DNA of 64,000 nt from Tillandsia leiboldiana (lineage: Eukaryota; Streptophyta; Magnoliopsida; Poales; Bromeliaceae), in NCBI GenBank assembly GCA_029204045.2, contig JAQNDB010000258.1, positions 41,044 to 105,043 on the forward strand. The letters run 5' to 3'. Of the stretch, positions 11,111 through 23,614 are shown piece after piece. Position 1 is the stretch's first letter. Every line of letters begins with the position of its first letter. The notes beneath the pieces are model-generated. The model was not told where the DNA came from. It did not search any database and saw nothing but the letters and a program-made list of their open reading frames with translations. The position numbers and the translations under genes were made by a program.

Positions 11111-11900
11111 CTGAGGGTTAACTTAAATTAAACCACCATAGGGTAAAGAATAAGAAGAACAGAGAGTGACCAAGGTGGCCGGGTTAGGGTAACCCAGTAT
11201 ACAGCGGCTTAGTGGCCGAGTTGGTGGTTAGTTGCCTAGTGTGGCTAGACAGAGTAGTGCTGGGTAGATGGTTATACACAGATAGTGTAGTGATATGTTA
11301 TATTGCATAGCTGCATTTTGATATTGAGGATTTAGTTTCCTAGCACTATTATTATTGCTTCCATTGGACCAAGTGGTGTAGGACACTTTTTCTCGGTGGT
11401 TGAACCCACTGGGAACTCTGTCAGGAGTTCTCACACCCCTTGGGTGCACCCCCCCCACAGGTTCAGGTATGGATGCAGCGGTCAAGACGGATCAGATGCA
11501 GTCGGCGAGGTACGCGTCATGGGCAAGGGCCCAGCAGCGTAGAGACCTAGAGGGTCTAGCAGAGGTATCCCATTTTTATATTTCTCGAGTGAACCTTGTA
11601 TGGTGAGGAAATGATGTAAAAGAATTGTAATAATTTTATTTGCAAATTCAGAAATGTAAAGTGTAATAAATTTAAGTTATGGTTCACTCTGGTATGCTTT
11701 CATTTCCGCATTAACTAATTGTTGTTGAATGAAAGTTTTAAATTTGTAGTGATTTTAGTACTCTGATATTGAGCTTCCGCATACACTTGTTGTGTTATTA
11801 TGGATGTTACCGTTCCTTTCAGGTAGGAAAAGGTCTTACCCGATTGGCGGGTCTGTTGGCGTGCCCGAACCGTACAAATTGGCGGACTCGGGGCGTGACC

Positions 11901-12117
11901 ACTTCGAGAGTCGAATTTTCTAAGATTTTCTCGATCGCGTAAAATGTAACAGCGACTCCCAAAGATACGAAAATACTTAATATTATGTTTTCTACTAAAC
12001 CATAGCTCATATGGGGTATTCAAAGTACTCGGGCGCAAATAGATGCGATTGATTACATAGATCGCAGTGTTAATTGCTTCAGCCCAAAAATATAAAAGGA
12101 GTTTCCGGCTCTGAAGC
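11901..12117 (-). pseudogene. Element C pol fragment (integrase C-terminal part)
   Basis: A piece of copia integrase (NTPYELWFSRK, FRIFGSRCYILRDREN) on the minus strand. It belongs to element C. On its right it is cut by the solo LTR 12118-15401, whose GAAGC target duplication is at 12113-12117. On its left it is cut by the long LTR ending at 11900. Sequence left of that LTR belongs to element A, so the rest of C's pol is not in the window. Confidence 0.85.
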
Positions 12118-15100
12118 TGTCACGCCCCGGGTGTAAACCAGAACCCGGGCCCGTCCACAGATCCGCCGTGCATACGGAATTTTTCGTGTACACGAAGCGC
12201 TGATAACCTGCTCAGATATAAAACAAGTAATAAAGGAGCATAACACAGAGCTAACTAAAACTAATACAACTCAGACAAATACTGGAAATGAAAGTACAGT
12301 AAGCTCTCAAAAATATACAAGTGTCTCTCCCAGCTCACGAAATATATACAACCAGCTGGCCGCAGCTAGACCCAAAATAAAAGGAAAATACAACCGTCTG
12401 AGTGTACTGGGGATACATCAAAACTATCAAAAACTCGAACTCGGGGCAGTGGCTATCTAGTCAGCGATCCTCTTACCTCGATCCAGGGAAGAGGGTCCCG
12501 CAACTCCCGCAGAGAACTCTGCAAAACAAAGGGGAACAGAAAAGAGAAAACAGTGGGGGGGTGAGAACTACTATAAAAACAGTAGCCTCCCCTAGTGGGT
12601 AGACCTCAAACTCAGACATGCCCACTAGGACTATCAGAGGCGAAAAAATGAAACAAAGGTGGTAAGCTACAAGTACACTACTGATGAGAGCTACCACTAA
12701 CATGCCTCTACGATGCCTACTAGAGAATGGCTAAATGCATGCACCAGAACGTAAGGACTGACAGACCAACCCAATCAAACACCAGTAAACACTGGTACTG
12801 CCTGCTCTGCTGTCAACCTCACAACTCAGTATCTCCCCTGTCCAAATAGACCGGAACCCAACACGGTCTAGCCGGCACCCAACACAGCCTGACCGGCACC
12901 CAACACGGTCGGAACCCTACTCCGGAGTGGCACTCGAGGGGAGCGACCCCACACGAGCGTAGTATCACTGTCACTAGTATCATCAGTACCATAAATAGCA
13001 GGACGGGGTCACGACCCTGATCAAAGTGGGAAAACCCATCCACTAAGGGGAAACTCGATTCCCTACCTCCAATCTGGTGCAAAAGTAATAATAATAATCC
13101 GGTCAACCGCCCACAGTCCGCGGTCGCCGCAACACCCAACCCTCGATCCCCGACTGTCCCAACTCTGAACATCTGACTACACAATCCCCTAAGGCTAGAT
13201 GACAGGAGAACGAATAAAAGCATGGTTTCTCCTAAGTCAATTCCAATAAGTTTGTGTAGCAGAAAAAGGTGGCCTACCTAGATGACCATCCAAGCATGCA
13301 AAGTCCATTATTTGCTATAATTATTCCAATTATTCAAGCATATGCAACACTAAGTATTAGGGAAATCCCAATGTACATGTGGTAGGATATACGATACATA
13401 ATACATTTTAGATGCACAATCTACTAGCAAATATCCCTTATACAACATTCATTCTAACCACATGTCCAACCCTTCCCTTAACATATATTATGATGTGGCT
13501 ATAGCATTCATTCCACTAATTAATCTGCATATCTAAACATGGAAACATCACTTACTAACTTGTAGCTTGCTAACAATGCAAGTATTAACAAATGAACCTT
13601 AATCTCATACAAGCATGCTAGATATATTCACAATTAATAACACGTGACCAAGGCATTCTAATAGGCCTAGTGACATTCACAAGTAGGAGGTTCACAACAT
13701 CACCCACCTCAAGCGCTATTCCAATTATCCAAAGGCGAAGTCCAAGACCAGTCCAAACACACCACCAATCTGTACAAAATACCACAAAGGAAAATACATA
13801 AGCTAAACATCCACAATTCCAGAATCTGTCCCCCAAACCAGCAGTCCACAATTCACTAATTTTCACCTGCGAATAATGTCCAGAAAAATCCAAGGAAAAT
13901 ACTAGCGCGATCCTTGCGACGAGCCCGTCGAAACGAGTACCTGCACGCCCAATTTGGAGTTTCCTACGCTGAGATAAAAATCCGGCAAGGGGTACACCCC
14001 GAACCCAAACTGTACCAAATTCCTGTAACAAGGAACCACAGAGAAAGAAGATTCTCACCCTCGAGTAAAATTCAGGAAATTCTGAGAAAAATCCAGGAGA
14101 CTCCTTGCGAAGCGTAGATGAAAATTACCTCTTGAATCGCCTCATTCCGACGTCCGAGCGAAAAGATATGGCAAGAACACCGCGGTGCTGTCCCAAAAGT
14201 CCGCGAAGAAAAAGGGTCAAATGGTTGCTCGGAAAACTCCAAGATCAGCACGGAAATCGAGGAACCACAAAACACAGGAGTTGAAGCCCTACCTGTCGTG
14301 AGTCCAACGGCGCAAGAATCGGCGGATTCCGAGGTCGGGGTGAGTCGGAGGAGTCCAAACACTGAGAAGGGGCGAAGAGGATCGCCGGAGAACAAGCGTC
14401 GCGCCGCGCCGTAAAATGGTGAACCTCGGGAAGCGTGCCTCCAAAAATCTTCAAACTTCTCCAAAGGGTCGAGCACTGAGGGAGGAGGAATTTCTGTGAA
14501 GGAAGCCCAGTGAAAAGAGGTCCAAAAAGCCCAAAGAAAGAAAGGGGAAGGCTATTTATAGGCCCAGCCCAATGCTTAATGGGCCGGGTTTCGGGCGCGG
14601 TTTCCGGGCGCACTGCGCCCGGAAACCCGGGTTGCACCCTTCCCGTCCGACGCGCCCGGAAGCGCCAGGGAGCGCCACGTAGCCCCGAACAGGGGACAGC
14701 GGATCCCCGCGCCCACGACACGCCGCGTGTCCCTCTCGCGGTCAGCGGGGTAGGTACGGCCGCCCAATCTCGAGGCGACGCGTGTCGCACTCGAGTGCGG
14801 CCGACCGCCCCGCCTGCGCCACTGTGCGCGCACGTGCGTGCACAGTACCGAGGCGCCCCCCCCGCGCACCCGTGGACCGCGCCCACGTGGGCCGACGAAT
14901 CCGACGCCGCCACGTGCCGTGCGCCCGGTCCACCGCAATCCCGCAAATCCAATGAGCCGTGCCGCGTGCGCCGGCCTATCCGGGCACGCCACGTGCCACC
15001 CGCCTGCGGTCCATGCACCGCCGCGCTACCCCGTGGACCGAGCTGCGTGAGCCGGCCAATAATAGGCCGCCACGTGGCTCAGGCCGGTCCACGAGGCTCC

Positions 15101-15401
15101 CCCATGCACCGAAAATCCCCCAAAACTTCCGGAAGCCCGCATTTGGTCATCCGGACTCCAAATTCAACAAGCAAATAGCCGTTTTCAAGCGTTTTTCCGC
15201 GCTGAATCCAAATCCAACCTCCGATTGGCCCAAAACCTTTTCTAAAATTCGGCGATCACAGCCGAAGGCCAAATCATCTATCCAAGTCTCACGAGGTCCA
15301 TCTGTGGCATCCCTTCGATGCACCATGGGCCAGACACCAACACTAGGTGTTCTACACAGTGGATTCACCGGAAAGTTGCATGGGAAAACCAGTACACTAC
15401 A
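12118..15401 (-). mobile_element. Solo LTR, family 2, with TSD GAAGC
   Basis: 3284 bp; TGTAGTGTACTGG...GGGGCGTGACA in element (minus) orientation. Flanking 5-bp repeats GAAGC at 12113-12117 and 15402-15406 prove insertion into C's pol. The coding sequence rejoins across it. No primer site or internal region is present, so it is a solo LTR left by LTR-LTR recombination. U3 is very GC-rich (about 14570-15100). A TATA box lies at 14553-14560 on the minus strand. Long ORFs in the GC-rich part are compositional. Confidence 0.92.
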
Positions 15402-16320
15402 GAAGCATAACACGTGCCATCTCTTGAACAACTCTATTTTTGCGCTCAACTACACCGTTTTGCTGCGGTGTATAAGGTGCAGAGAATTCATGTTTTATGC
15501 CATTTGAAGAGCAAAAATCAGTGAATTTTGAATTGATGAATTCTCCACCTCTATCACTGCGAACACGGACAATCTTTTCATTTTTCTCAATCATAATACG
15601 ATGACATATATCATGAAAAGAATCAAAAGTATCCGCTTTCTCTTTTAAAAATTCTACCCAAGAATATCTAGAGAAATCATCAACCAAAAGAAAAATATAC
15701 CATTTTCCACCCAAACTAGGTAGACAAGTTGGCCCCATTAAATCCATATGCAATAATTCTAATGGGCGTTTAGTTCCTACATGGTTCAAATTCTTGTGAG
15801 TGGATCTCGTTTGTTTTCCCTTTTGGCAACCACCACACACAAGGTTTTCTTTGAAGTTCAATTTAGGAACACCTCTAACTATGTCTTTGTTAGATATTCT
15901 AGATAATTCCTTAAAGTTAATGTGACGTAGTCTTTCATGCCAAAGTGTTTCATTATCAAGTGACACTAGGTTACAATTTTGACTTGTTTTACCAGGAACT
16001 ACATAGCAATTATTCTATGACCTAACCCCTTTCAAAATGAAAGAATGATTTTTATCAGTTACAAGACATTCTACAGAAGAAAAATTAACTGAAAAACCAT
16101 CATCACAAAGTTGGCTAATGCTTATGAGGTTAGTGTTAAGGCCTTCAACAAACAAAACATTGTTTAAAGCCGGGCCATCTGGAATAGCAATTGTTCCTTT
16201 GCCAACTATTTTTGAAGATCGTCTATCTCCAAAAACTACATGTCCTTCGGAGGTTTTCTCAAGGGTTTGAAAAACATTTTTATCTCCGGTCATGTGGCGT
16301 GAGCAACCACACTCCAGATA
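15402..16320 (-). pseudogene. Element C pol start: protease remnant, pre-integrase, integrase core
   Basis: Reading leftward: the protease region at about 16320, where tryptophan is TGA and the catalytic Asp-Ser-Gly reads Glu-Cys-Gly before CSRHMTGDKN; the linker (LINTNLISISQLC-type) to 16015; the zinc-binding pre-integrase (LWHERLRHINFKE, CGGCQKGKQ); and the integrase core with all three acidic residues (HMDLMGP, SDRGGEF, VVERKN). A stop codon separates the two open segments near 16015. The frame runs into the solo LTR at 15401 right after MARVML. The protease is inactive on two counts, so C could not process its own polyprotein. Confidence 0.88.
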
Positions 16321-18392
16321 TCAAGACGAATTGTCATACACATAAAGTGATGTATGAATGACAAGACAAGGGAAGAATTCACCTTTGCGCACCCAAACCT
16401 TACGAGTTTTGGAGTACGCCGGCAATGGTCGTGGCATTGATCTCCATGGTGAATGCGTCTTGTTCGGTTGATCACTTTTCTTTGGAATCCATGATGACGT
16501 CGTCTTGTGGGGTGTACTACCATTGTTCTTGACCTTTGGTTGATTTCTTCTTGAATTCCGGTCTTTGTCCTTAATGGTAGTTGTTGCGAAAGGTGCTTGA
16601 TTTGATCGCTTCGCTCCATTCTTGCAATTTCATCTTATGTGCCCTGCAAAACCGCAACGAAAACATACCTTTGTGCATGTTGAACCGAAAGTAGATGAGG
16701 TAGGCTTGTTCACGTTGGATGCAGTGATTTTCGTCGGAGGAGGAGAAGCCGACTGGGGCACAAAAACTGTTCTACTCGAACTTGGATCATTGCTCGTTCG
16801 AGTGTATCCAAGACCCAACCGATTTGTTTGACCGAGACCAAGCAACTTGTCCAACTCGCTCCTTCCATAAGAGAATCGCTTCAAATCTTCCTTAAGTTGG
16901 AGTATGGTCTCTGTCATCTCCAATTTTCCTTGTTGAGCCTCGGAGTAGAGCTTCAAGAAGTAATTAGCTTTATCCACTAGTTTGATGTGCTCCTTCTCGA
17001 AATGCTCGTTCTTCTCTCGAAGGGAAACATTGATTTTGACTAAGTTATCCTTTTCCTCTTCAAGAGCGTTTGAGAGATAAGTTGCCTCTTTAGATTGTTC
17101 TTCAAGATCCCGTAATCTTCTTCTCAAACTCTTGTTTTGCTTTGCCAATTTCTTTGAATCCTTCAATAACTTATGGTAGGCAAAATTAAAGTCTTCACCT
17201 GCGGAATCACTCGGTTCATCATCCGTTGCATTCTTTTCATCCAAAGAGTTGGATAATGAACAAGAGGAAGTCGCTGAAAAGCACATGTAAGGTGAAGTTG
17301 TGGACGCGTGGAATACTGTGGCGTTATCGTCCTCATCACTGGAAGATGACTCATTGGAAGTGGAAGTGTCATCCCAAGTGACGGCTTGCATAGCCTTCTT
17401 CTTTGACGGATTCTTGTTGAGACACTCCGTTGAGATATGGCCATAGCCTCGGCACTTGAAGCACTGAATTTGTCCCTTAGAGTTCTTCTTGTCCTTTGAA
17501 GAACCCTCTTGCTTTCTTGACTTAAAGCTTGAAGATCCCTTGCCTTTCTTGGACTTAACGAAGGATGAGGATTTACTTGAATTTCCCCTTCGAAAGCTTT
17601 GGCGAAATTTTCTCGTCAAGAGTGCAAGTTGTTTCTCAAAATCCTCCATTGATAAATTCTCATCAGCGTCTGAGGAGGATGAATCCTCGTCTTCTTCTTT
17701 TGTTGATTTCAAATCAAAACCTGAAGACTTAGAAGAAGAGGAAGGCTTTCCAGAAGAATAGTTAGTAGGAAAAGTCATTTCATAAGTTTGAAGTGCACCA
17801 ACTAATTCTTCTACTTTGATTTCGTACGGGTGTTTTACTGTTTCAATGGCTGCGACCTTAGGGCGAAATCTTTCAGGATTCTCAAAATCTTTCTCACAAC
17901 TTTAGATTCTGGAATTTTCTCTCCCAAGTTAGCACATGTATTAACGATATCTTGCAATCGTGTATAATAATCTGTGAACAATTCATTTTCTGCCATATGA
18001 ATAGAGTCAAGCTTGCTCGTAAGAATTTGCAGTTTTTGAATCTTCACTAAACTTGTACCCTCATGTGTAACTTGTAGAGTATCCCAGATTTCTTTCGCAG
18101 TCTCACATGCCGAGACGCGAGAAAACTCAGTTTGCGACAAAGCATTAAATAAGGCGTTAATTCCTTTGCCGTTGAAAGAAGATGCATCAATTTCTTCCTT
18201 AGTCCATTTCGACCTAGGTTTGATGGTGACAACATCGACAATAATCTCAGTAGGATTTGTCCATCCATACTCAATTGATTGCCAAACCCGTTCATCGATG
18301 GAAATTAAAAACGCTCTCATGCGTACTTTCCAATATGCATAATTTGTTCCATCGAAGAACGGTGGTCTATTGATGTTTCCACCATCAACCAT
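16321..18392 (-). pseudogene. gag: Element C gag, frameshifted
   Basis: It begins MVDGGNINRPPFFDG at 18392 and is open to about 17835, where a small deletion shifts the frame. It reopens at 17778 (MTFPTNYSSGK), with zinc knuckle CFKCRGYGHISTEC, a coiled coil and the second knuckle CFRCGFAGH. It is then shifted again near 16625, the remainder (to about 16290) being in another frame. The domain order is as in A. It diverges more from B and D than they do from each other, consistent with an older copy. Confidence 0.9.
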
Positions 18393-18425
18393 TGTTTACA
18401 ACCCTCTTCCCTCTCTGATACCACT
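18393..18425 (-). other. Leader and primer site of element C
   Basis: The minus strand carries GTGGTATCAGAGAGG just inside the LTR end at 18426, then the gag start at 18392. This is the initiator-Met primer site, as in the other copies. One T is missing at the LTR edge (CTTGTGGG instead of CTTGTTGGG). Confidence 0.8.
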
Positions 18426-19314
18426 TGTGGGTTATGAATAATATGGATCTAAATAGGAAAAAAACCACCTAGAGGGGAGGTGAATAGGTGAAAACAATAA
18501 ACATACCAAATAGTTGCGTAAAAATTAACCCAATGCGGAAAATAAATAAAGTACGCAAGATTTACGTGGAAAACTCCATCACAGGAGTAAAAAACCACGG
18601 GACCAATAACATGGTGAAATCCACTAAGATTAAACACGTACAAGGTGATTTACCGTAACCCTACGACTCAACCTTTTTCATACGCTCCTAGTTGATCTTC
18701 TCCGCTCGCTCCGAACGCTCCTCGAATCCACAATTTGCGTCCAACTTCGAATCCACGAAGTCCAACATCGAATCCACGACGTCCAACCGAATCCACGGTC
18801 TTCACCAATGCGCCACGTCTCGATCACACGAACGCGCCTCGCTCCGAATCCACGAGAGCGGTAGCACCTTGAATCCACAAGGCCAAGCGAATCCTCGCGC
18901 CGATTCTTGATAGATCGTTGTTTTGTTTGGTGATGATCCTCCGAATACTTAGATCAAAGATAGATAAGGAAATACCATCTAAGTATTCTTCAATTTGATT
19001 CTACAAGAAATAATAATTTTGAAACCCTAGAATCAAATTAAACAATATAGATGAAGAAACATGAATTTAATCGTGTTTTCCCTTCTTCTCTATATTTGTG
19101 GATTTTTCTATAATCTTTCGATTATCTCGATTGATCCTCTTTTGGATGCCCTAAAAGATGAAATTAGGGTTTATTTATAGGTTAGAAACCTTTGGAAAGA
19201 GATAAGAATCAAAAACTGACTTAACAGAGTTTTTCCCGCACGACGGTCCGGACTGGATTAAGTCTGATCCGGACTGTCGTCTTTTTCAGAAGATTTTCTG
19301 AAAAAAGCAGTTCG
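18426..19314 (-). mobile_element. 5' LTR of element C, inner two-thirds
   Basis: The LTR reads from its end (CCCACA side, 18426) through the hairpin, the CGTGGATTCG cluster (18720-18900), the TATA box (TATAAATA on minus, 19172-19179) and into U3 with AGTCCGGAC-type palindromes. It stops at GTTCG (19310-19314), where element B begins. The missing outer third is not to the right of B; it matches 47872-48017 plus 51186-51431 on the opposite strand. Confidence 0.85.
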
Positions 19315-20648
19315 TGTTACGGAATTTAAGTTGGCGTATTTCGTGAATTTGATTAAGTCTTGAAGATTGAAGGTAAAGAAGGTTGGATCATATAACTCAA
19401 TCTCAAGAAAGAAGATTTCAAAAGGATCAGGTATGTTTAACTTAATATCTTTGGTGATCTGAATACTTCTTATAGTGTAGAAACACTTGGATGAATTTTT
19501 AATTGCATAAATATCAAAAACTGGACATGGGACATGTTCAGGATCCGGATCAGACTTTTCAATCCGGATCCCGAAGGTTGTTCGTTCATACACCAGTTCA
19601 ATCCGGATCGTAGCTTCCTTTGATCCGGATCCCGAACACTGGGTTTACCATTTTATTTGAACGATCCGGATCAGGCTTTTCAATCCAGATCCCGAACGTT
19701 AATGTTTGGTGAACTGTATGAATGATCCGGATCAGGCACTTCGATCCGGATCCCGAACCTTGGTTTTTCTGGAAACTGTTTTTCTCGCTACTGCAATCCG
19801 GATCGCCGAACTCCGATCCAGATCGTCGTCATGTAAAATTCCAGAAAAGGATAGTTTTTTATTCTTATCTTTTTCCAAGGGTTTCTAACCTATAAATAGA
19901 CCCTATGATTCTTTTTTCTAGGGCAAGCCGCTAATCCAAAAAGCCGTCATCTTATATACGGCCTAAGATCCACATATAGAGAAGAAACGAAATCAAGAGA
20001 TTTAATCTTATGTTTCTTCATCTATATTGATGGATTTGATTCTAGGTTTTCATACTCACATTTTGAGTAGAATCAAATCAATAAATACTTAGATGGTATT
20101 TCCGATCTATTTCTAATCTAAGTATTCGGCGGATCATCACCACCCAAAAAACAACGATTTATCTCAAATCGGCGCGTGGACTCGCGTGGCCTTGTGGATT
20201 CAAGGTGCAACCGCTCTCGTGGATTCGGAGCGAGGTACGTTCGTGGATTCGAAGCGTGCTACTGGGTGAAGACCGTGGATTCGGTCGGACATCGTGGACT
20301 CGACGTTGGACGCCGTGGATTCGGCGTTGGACGCAAATCGTGGATTCGAGAAGCGTCGTGGAGAGAGCGGAGAAGATCAACTAGGAGCGTATGGAAAAGG
20401 TTGAGTCGTCTGTGAGTACAGTATATCACCTTGTACGTGTTTAATTCTAGTGGATTTCACCGTGTTATCGGTCCCGTGGTTTTTTACTCCGGTTTGGAGT
20501 TTTCCACGTAAAAATCTCTGCGTGTTATTTATTTTTTCCGCATTGGGTTTTATATCGTAAAGATTTTTGAGTGTTTATTGTTTACACCTATTCACCCCCC
20601 TCTAGGTATTTTTTCCCCTACTTAGATCCAATTATACATAACCCAACA
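19315..20648 (+). mobile_element. 5' LTR of element B
   Basis: 1334 bp, TGTTACGG...CCCAACA. The length equals that of D's 3' LTR and the sequences differ at few sites, so the insertion is young. U3 palindrome pairs (GATCCGGATC with CCCGAAC) lie at 19545-19830. The TATA box TATAAATA is at 19891-19898, so transcription should start roughly at 19920. CGTGGATTCG repeats lie at 20175-20350 and the stem-loop at about 20476-20510. Confidence 0.92.
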
Positions 20649-20650
20649 AG

Positions 20651-20662
20651 TGGTATCAGAGC
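20651..20662 (+). other. Primer binding site of element B
   Basis: TGGTATCAGAGC, complementary to initiator methionine tRNA, two bases after the LTR end at 20648. Confidence 0.93.
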
Positions 20663-20681
20663 GGGAATAGGGTTGTAAACA

Positions 20682-21928
20682 ATGGTTGAAGGTGGAAACA
20701 TCAACAGACCTCCGTTCTTCGATGGAACAAATTATGCGTACTGGAAAGTACGGATGAAAGCCTTTTTAATTTCCATCGACGAACGGGTGTGGCAATCAAT
20801 TAAATTAGGATGGTCTAATCCAACTGAATTTATTGGTGATGTTCGCACCATCAAACCTAGGTCGAAATGGACCAAGGAAGAGATTGATATATCTTCTTAC
20901 AATGGCAAGGGAATTAATGCTTTATTTAATGCCTTATCACAAACAGAGTTCTCTCGCGTCTCGGCATGTGAGACTGCGAAAGAAATCTGGGATGTTCTTC
21001 AAGTTACGCATGAGGGAACTAACCTTGTGAAGATTCAGAAACTGCAAATGCTTACGAGCAAGTTTGACTCTATTTTCATGGCAGAAAATGAATCGTTCAC
21101 AGACTGTTACACACGATTGCAAGACATCGTAAACTCATGTGCTAACTTGGGAGAGAAGATTCCAGAATTTAAAATTGTAAGAAAGATCTTAAGAACTCTT
21201 CCTGAAAGATTTCGTTCTAAGGTTACAGCCATTGAAACTATTAAACACCCGGGCGAAATCCGTGTAGAAGAATTAGTTGGTTCTTTACAAACATATGAAA
21301 TGACATTTCCTACTAACTATTCTTCGGGAAAGGCATCCTCTTCTAAGTCTTCAGGTTATGCGTTGAAAACAACAAAAGAAGAAGACGCGGATTCATCCTC
21401 CTCAGGCGATGACGAGAACCTATCTATGGAGGACTTTGAGAAGCAGCTCGCTCTCTTGACAAGGAAGTTTCGCCGAAATTTTCGAAGGGGTAATTCAAGC
21501 AAAACTCCATCCTTCGGAAAGTGGAAGAAAGGCAAGGGTTCTTCAAGTTACAAGTCAAGAAAGCAAGAGGGTTTTTCTAAGGATAAGAAAAGCACAGAAG
21601 GACAAGTCCAATGCTTCAAGTGCCGAGGATACGGCCATATCTCAACGGAATGTCCAAATAAGAATCCGTCCAAGAAGAAGGCGATGCAAGCCGTCACTTG
21701 GGATGACACCTCATCGTCAAATGAGTCATCGTCAAGTGATGAAGAAGATAACGCAACGGCGTTCCACGCGTCCACATCTTCACCCTTCATGTGCTTAATG
21801 GCAAGTACATCCGAGTCATTGTCCTCCTCCCAAGTTGGAAAGAATGCAACGGACAATGAATCGGATAATTCGGAAGGTGAAGATTTTGCTCTAGCCTATC
21901 ACAGACTTTTGAGGGATTCAAAGAAACT
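20682..21928 (+). pseudogene. gag: Element B gag, N-terminal two-thirds
   Basis: Open from MVEGGNINRPPFFDG through the gag core, the Ser/Asp-rich stretch and zinc knuckle 1 (CFKCRGYGHISTEC) to DSKKL. The reading frame then enters nested element H and stops within it at 21992. The break is an insertion at 21928/21929 with target duplication AAACT (21924-21928). Gag resumes at 23615. The frame is undamaged here, whereas the matching part of D (62388-63625) is full of indels. Confidence 0.92.
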
Positions 21929-23614
21929 TGTGACACCCCCGGAATTTGGATTAGTCCTATATATAAATGATATAATAGGACTAAATCTCTAACCCGGCTA
22001 TAGCATTTTGGATTTTACCGTTCCTTTCATCCCCAAGTTAAAGAATTAAATATTGTAACCCCAGAAAGTCATAGGACGTCTGGGTAAAGGGATTAATTAG
22101 TTTAACTTCAATCTAAGTTAAATAAAGGAAATGGAAAATGATCAAATGTGGAGACATGAAAGAAAGAGAAAATGGAAATAGGGTTAATAAACTCTTAAGT
22201 TAGATAAGATTGAAAGTAACTGGTGTCCTAGTGACATAGTGCAGTGATATAGTGCAGCCTTAAGGGTAATTGAAGCTTAGGGTTGTGAATTGAGAACCAA
22301 TAAGAAAAGTGTAAAGTGGTCGGGAAACTTAAGATATCGCCGAGTGGCAAAATAAGTGGAAATGTGAATGAGTAAATTGTTCAAACTTAAATTGGTGTTA
22401 TAGACACCCAAATTATCCTAGAGTAAAGAACTTAGGATAAAGGAAATAAAGCTTAAGTGAAAGCTAAAGTGGCTGATAGCGCAGCAAGCTGAGGCTGCAC
22501 AATCAACGTATGAGTATACGGCGTCGCCGCCTGTAGGGGCGACAGTAAAGGGAATGGCAGTGGCCGCCGAACTTTTGTCGGCACAGCCAACACCTTCAGC
22601 ATAAGGTGTTTTACGCTTGTGTCAGCTAGGTTGCTGGCAAAAGTATGGTTAGTAAGGTCCAGTGAGAGACCGACTCACGAGGTAAATGGTGATCGCTATG
22701 TCGTGAGAGCCAAGTTACTGTGCCCTAAGGGTTAGGGCAAGAAAGATTTGCGGGCCAGGCGGCGTGAGTTCGCCCCTGATGACGGTAGTGACCGTGTGGC
22801 GTGTTAATTGTGGCTAGGTTGCCACGTAGTAGTGTTGGTGAGGCCTAAAGTAGGCTTCAGGATGCGAGAACCTCTCGAAAGAGCGAGAGTTTTGTGGCAC
22901 TGTTCTGATGGATTGGTGTAATGGTGAGGATTGCCACCGCAGGATTTGCGAGTTGATCACCAGAGTTGGTGGACAGTCGTTGTGGTGCCTCGACCTAGTT
23001 GGGAGAGGTGTACAGGAGATATACGCGTGTTTAAGCAAGTTGCTTAACACTAGATATTTGCGAGTTAGCATGGGGGCGTAGGACGCCCAACCGTTTGGTG
23101 CTCATGGAGCACAGGTACCGTTTAGCCAGAGAGAGCCGGTTTGGTGGTGCTTTAGCTTTTGCCCAGTGTGGCCAGAGTCGATATAGAGTTCGGGTCATAG
23201 ATTGACGGCTAGTTAGTTGGTATCAGAGCCATTCACCAGCCGGAAATGTGAGATGAGTTTCGGCTGAGCCAGGGTTATTTAGCGGGTAGAGCGAGGCTCC
23301 CCGGCTAATGACCGTTGTGAGTGGAGTGCAGCTCCTCACAAGGTCGGCTAAGGCTAGCGAGACGAGTCTCACATCGCCTGGTGCTTGTGAGTGTGCTTGA
23401 GCCTGACGTGGACGTCAGGGCTTAAAGGGGGGAAGAATGTGACACCCCCGGAATTTGGATTAGTCCTATATATAAATGATATAATAGGACTAAATCTCTA
23501 ACCCGGCTATAGCATTTTGGATGGTAGCAAAATCCAAGAGGAACATGAGAGTTAAGCGTGCTAGAGCTAGAGTAGTTCTAGGATGGGTGACCCCCTGGGA
23601 AGTGGGGCGTCACA
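21929..23614 (+). mobile_element. Nested non-coding element H, TSD AAACT
   Basis: 1686 bp beginning TGTGACACCCCCGG and ending GGGGCGTCACA. Target duplications AAACT are at 21924-21928 and 23615-23619. The first 85 bp recur at 23438, preceded by a polypurine tract (23422-23437), so 23438-23614 is a 3' LTR or a shortened LTR. A TGGTATCAGAGC sequence at 23219-23230 resembles a primer site. Either the 5' LTR is about 1.29 kb and the 3' LTR has an internal deletion, or the LTR is 177 bp and the 5' copy is truncated. The segment 22440-23235 is related to the interior of element G (40560-41340). No protein domain is seen. Confidence 0.85.

Larger units (their letters stand above)
7763..11900 (+). 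mobile_element. Truncated long LTR of the G family (family 3)
   Basis: Homologous in reverse complement to both LTRs of element G (35127-39647 and 41900-46351). It lacks roughly the first 280 bp, because element A abuts it at 7763, and it ends GGGGCGTGACC at 11900, where copia C pol resumes directly. With no internal region on its right it is either a solo LTR or the right LTR of an element whose remainder lies left of the window. It contains a GA microsatellite (about 8338-8358), a ~31-bp repeat array, an array of small hairpins and a purine-rich stretch (10800-10860). ORFs inside it are not conserved in frame between copies and I do not regard them as genes. Confidence 0.8.

Noticed and set aside
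14245..15178. Long ORFs on both strands in the GC-rich part of the solo LTR
   Set aside because: Overlapping frames on both strands, Arg/Pro/Ala-rich, no domain, and not kept in the related LTR at 34069-34871. They follow from few AT-rich stop codons.
19315..19450. Splice donor CAGGTATG in the copia LTR as a subgenomic splice site
   Set aside because: It lies upstream of the TATA box, so in the 5' LTR it would not be in the genome-length RNA.
20651..20662. tRNA gene fragment (matches to Met tRNA end)
   Set aside because: Only the primer-site complement is present, next to LTR ends; no tRNA fold around it.
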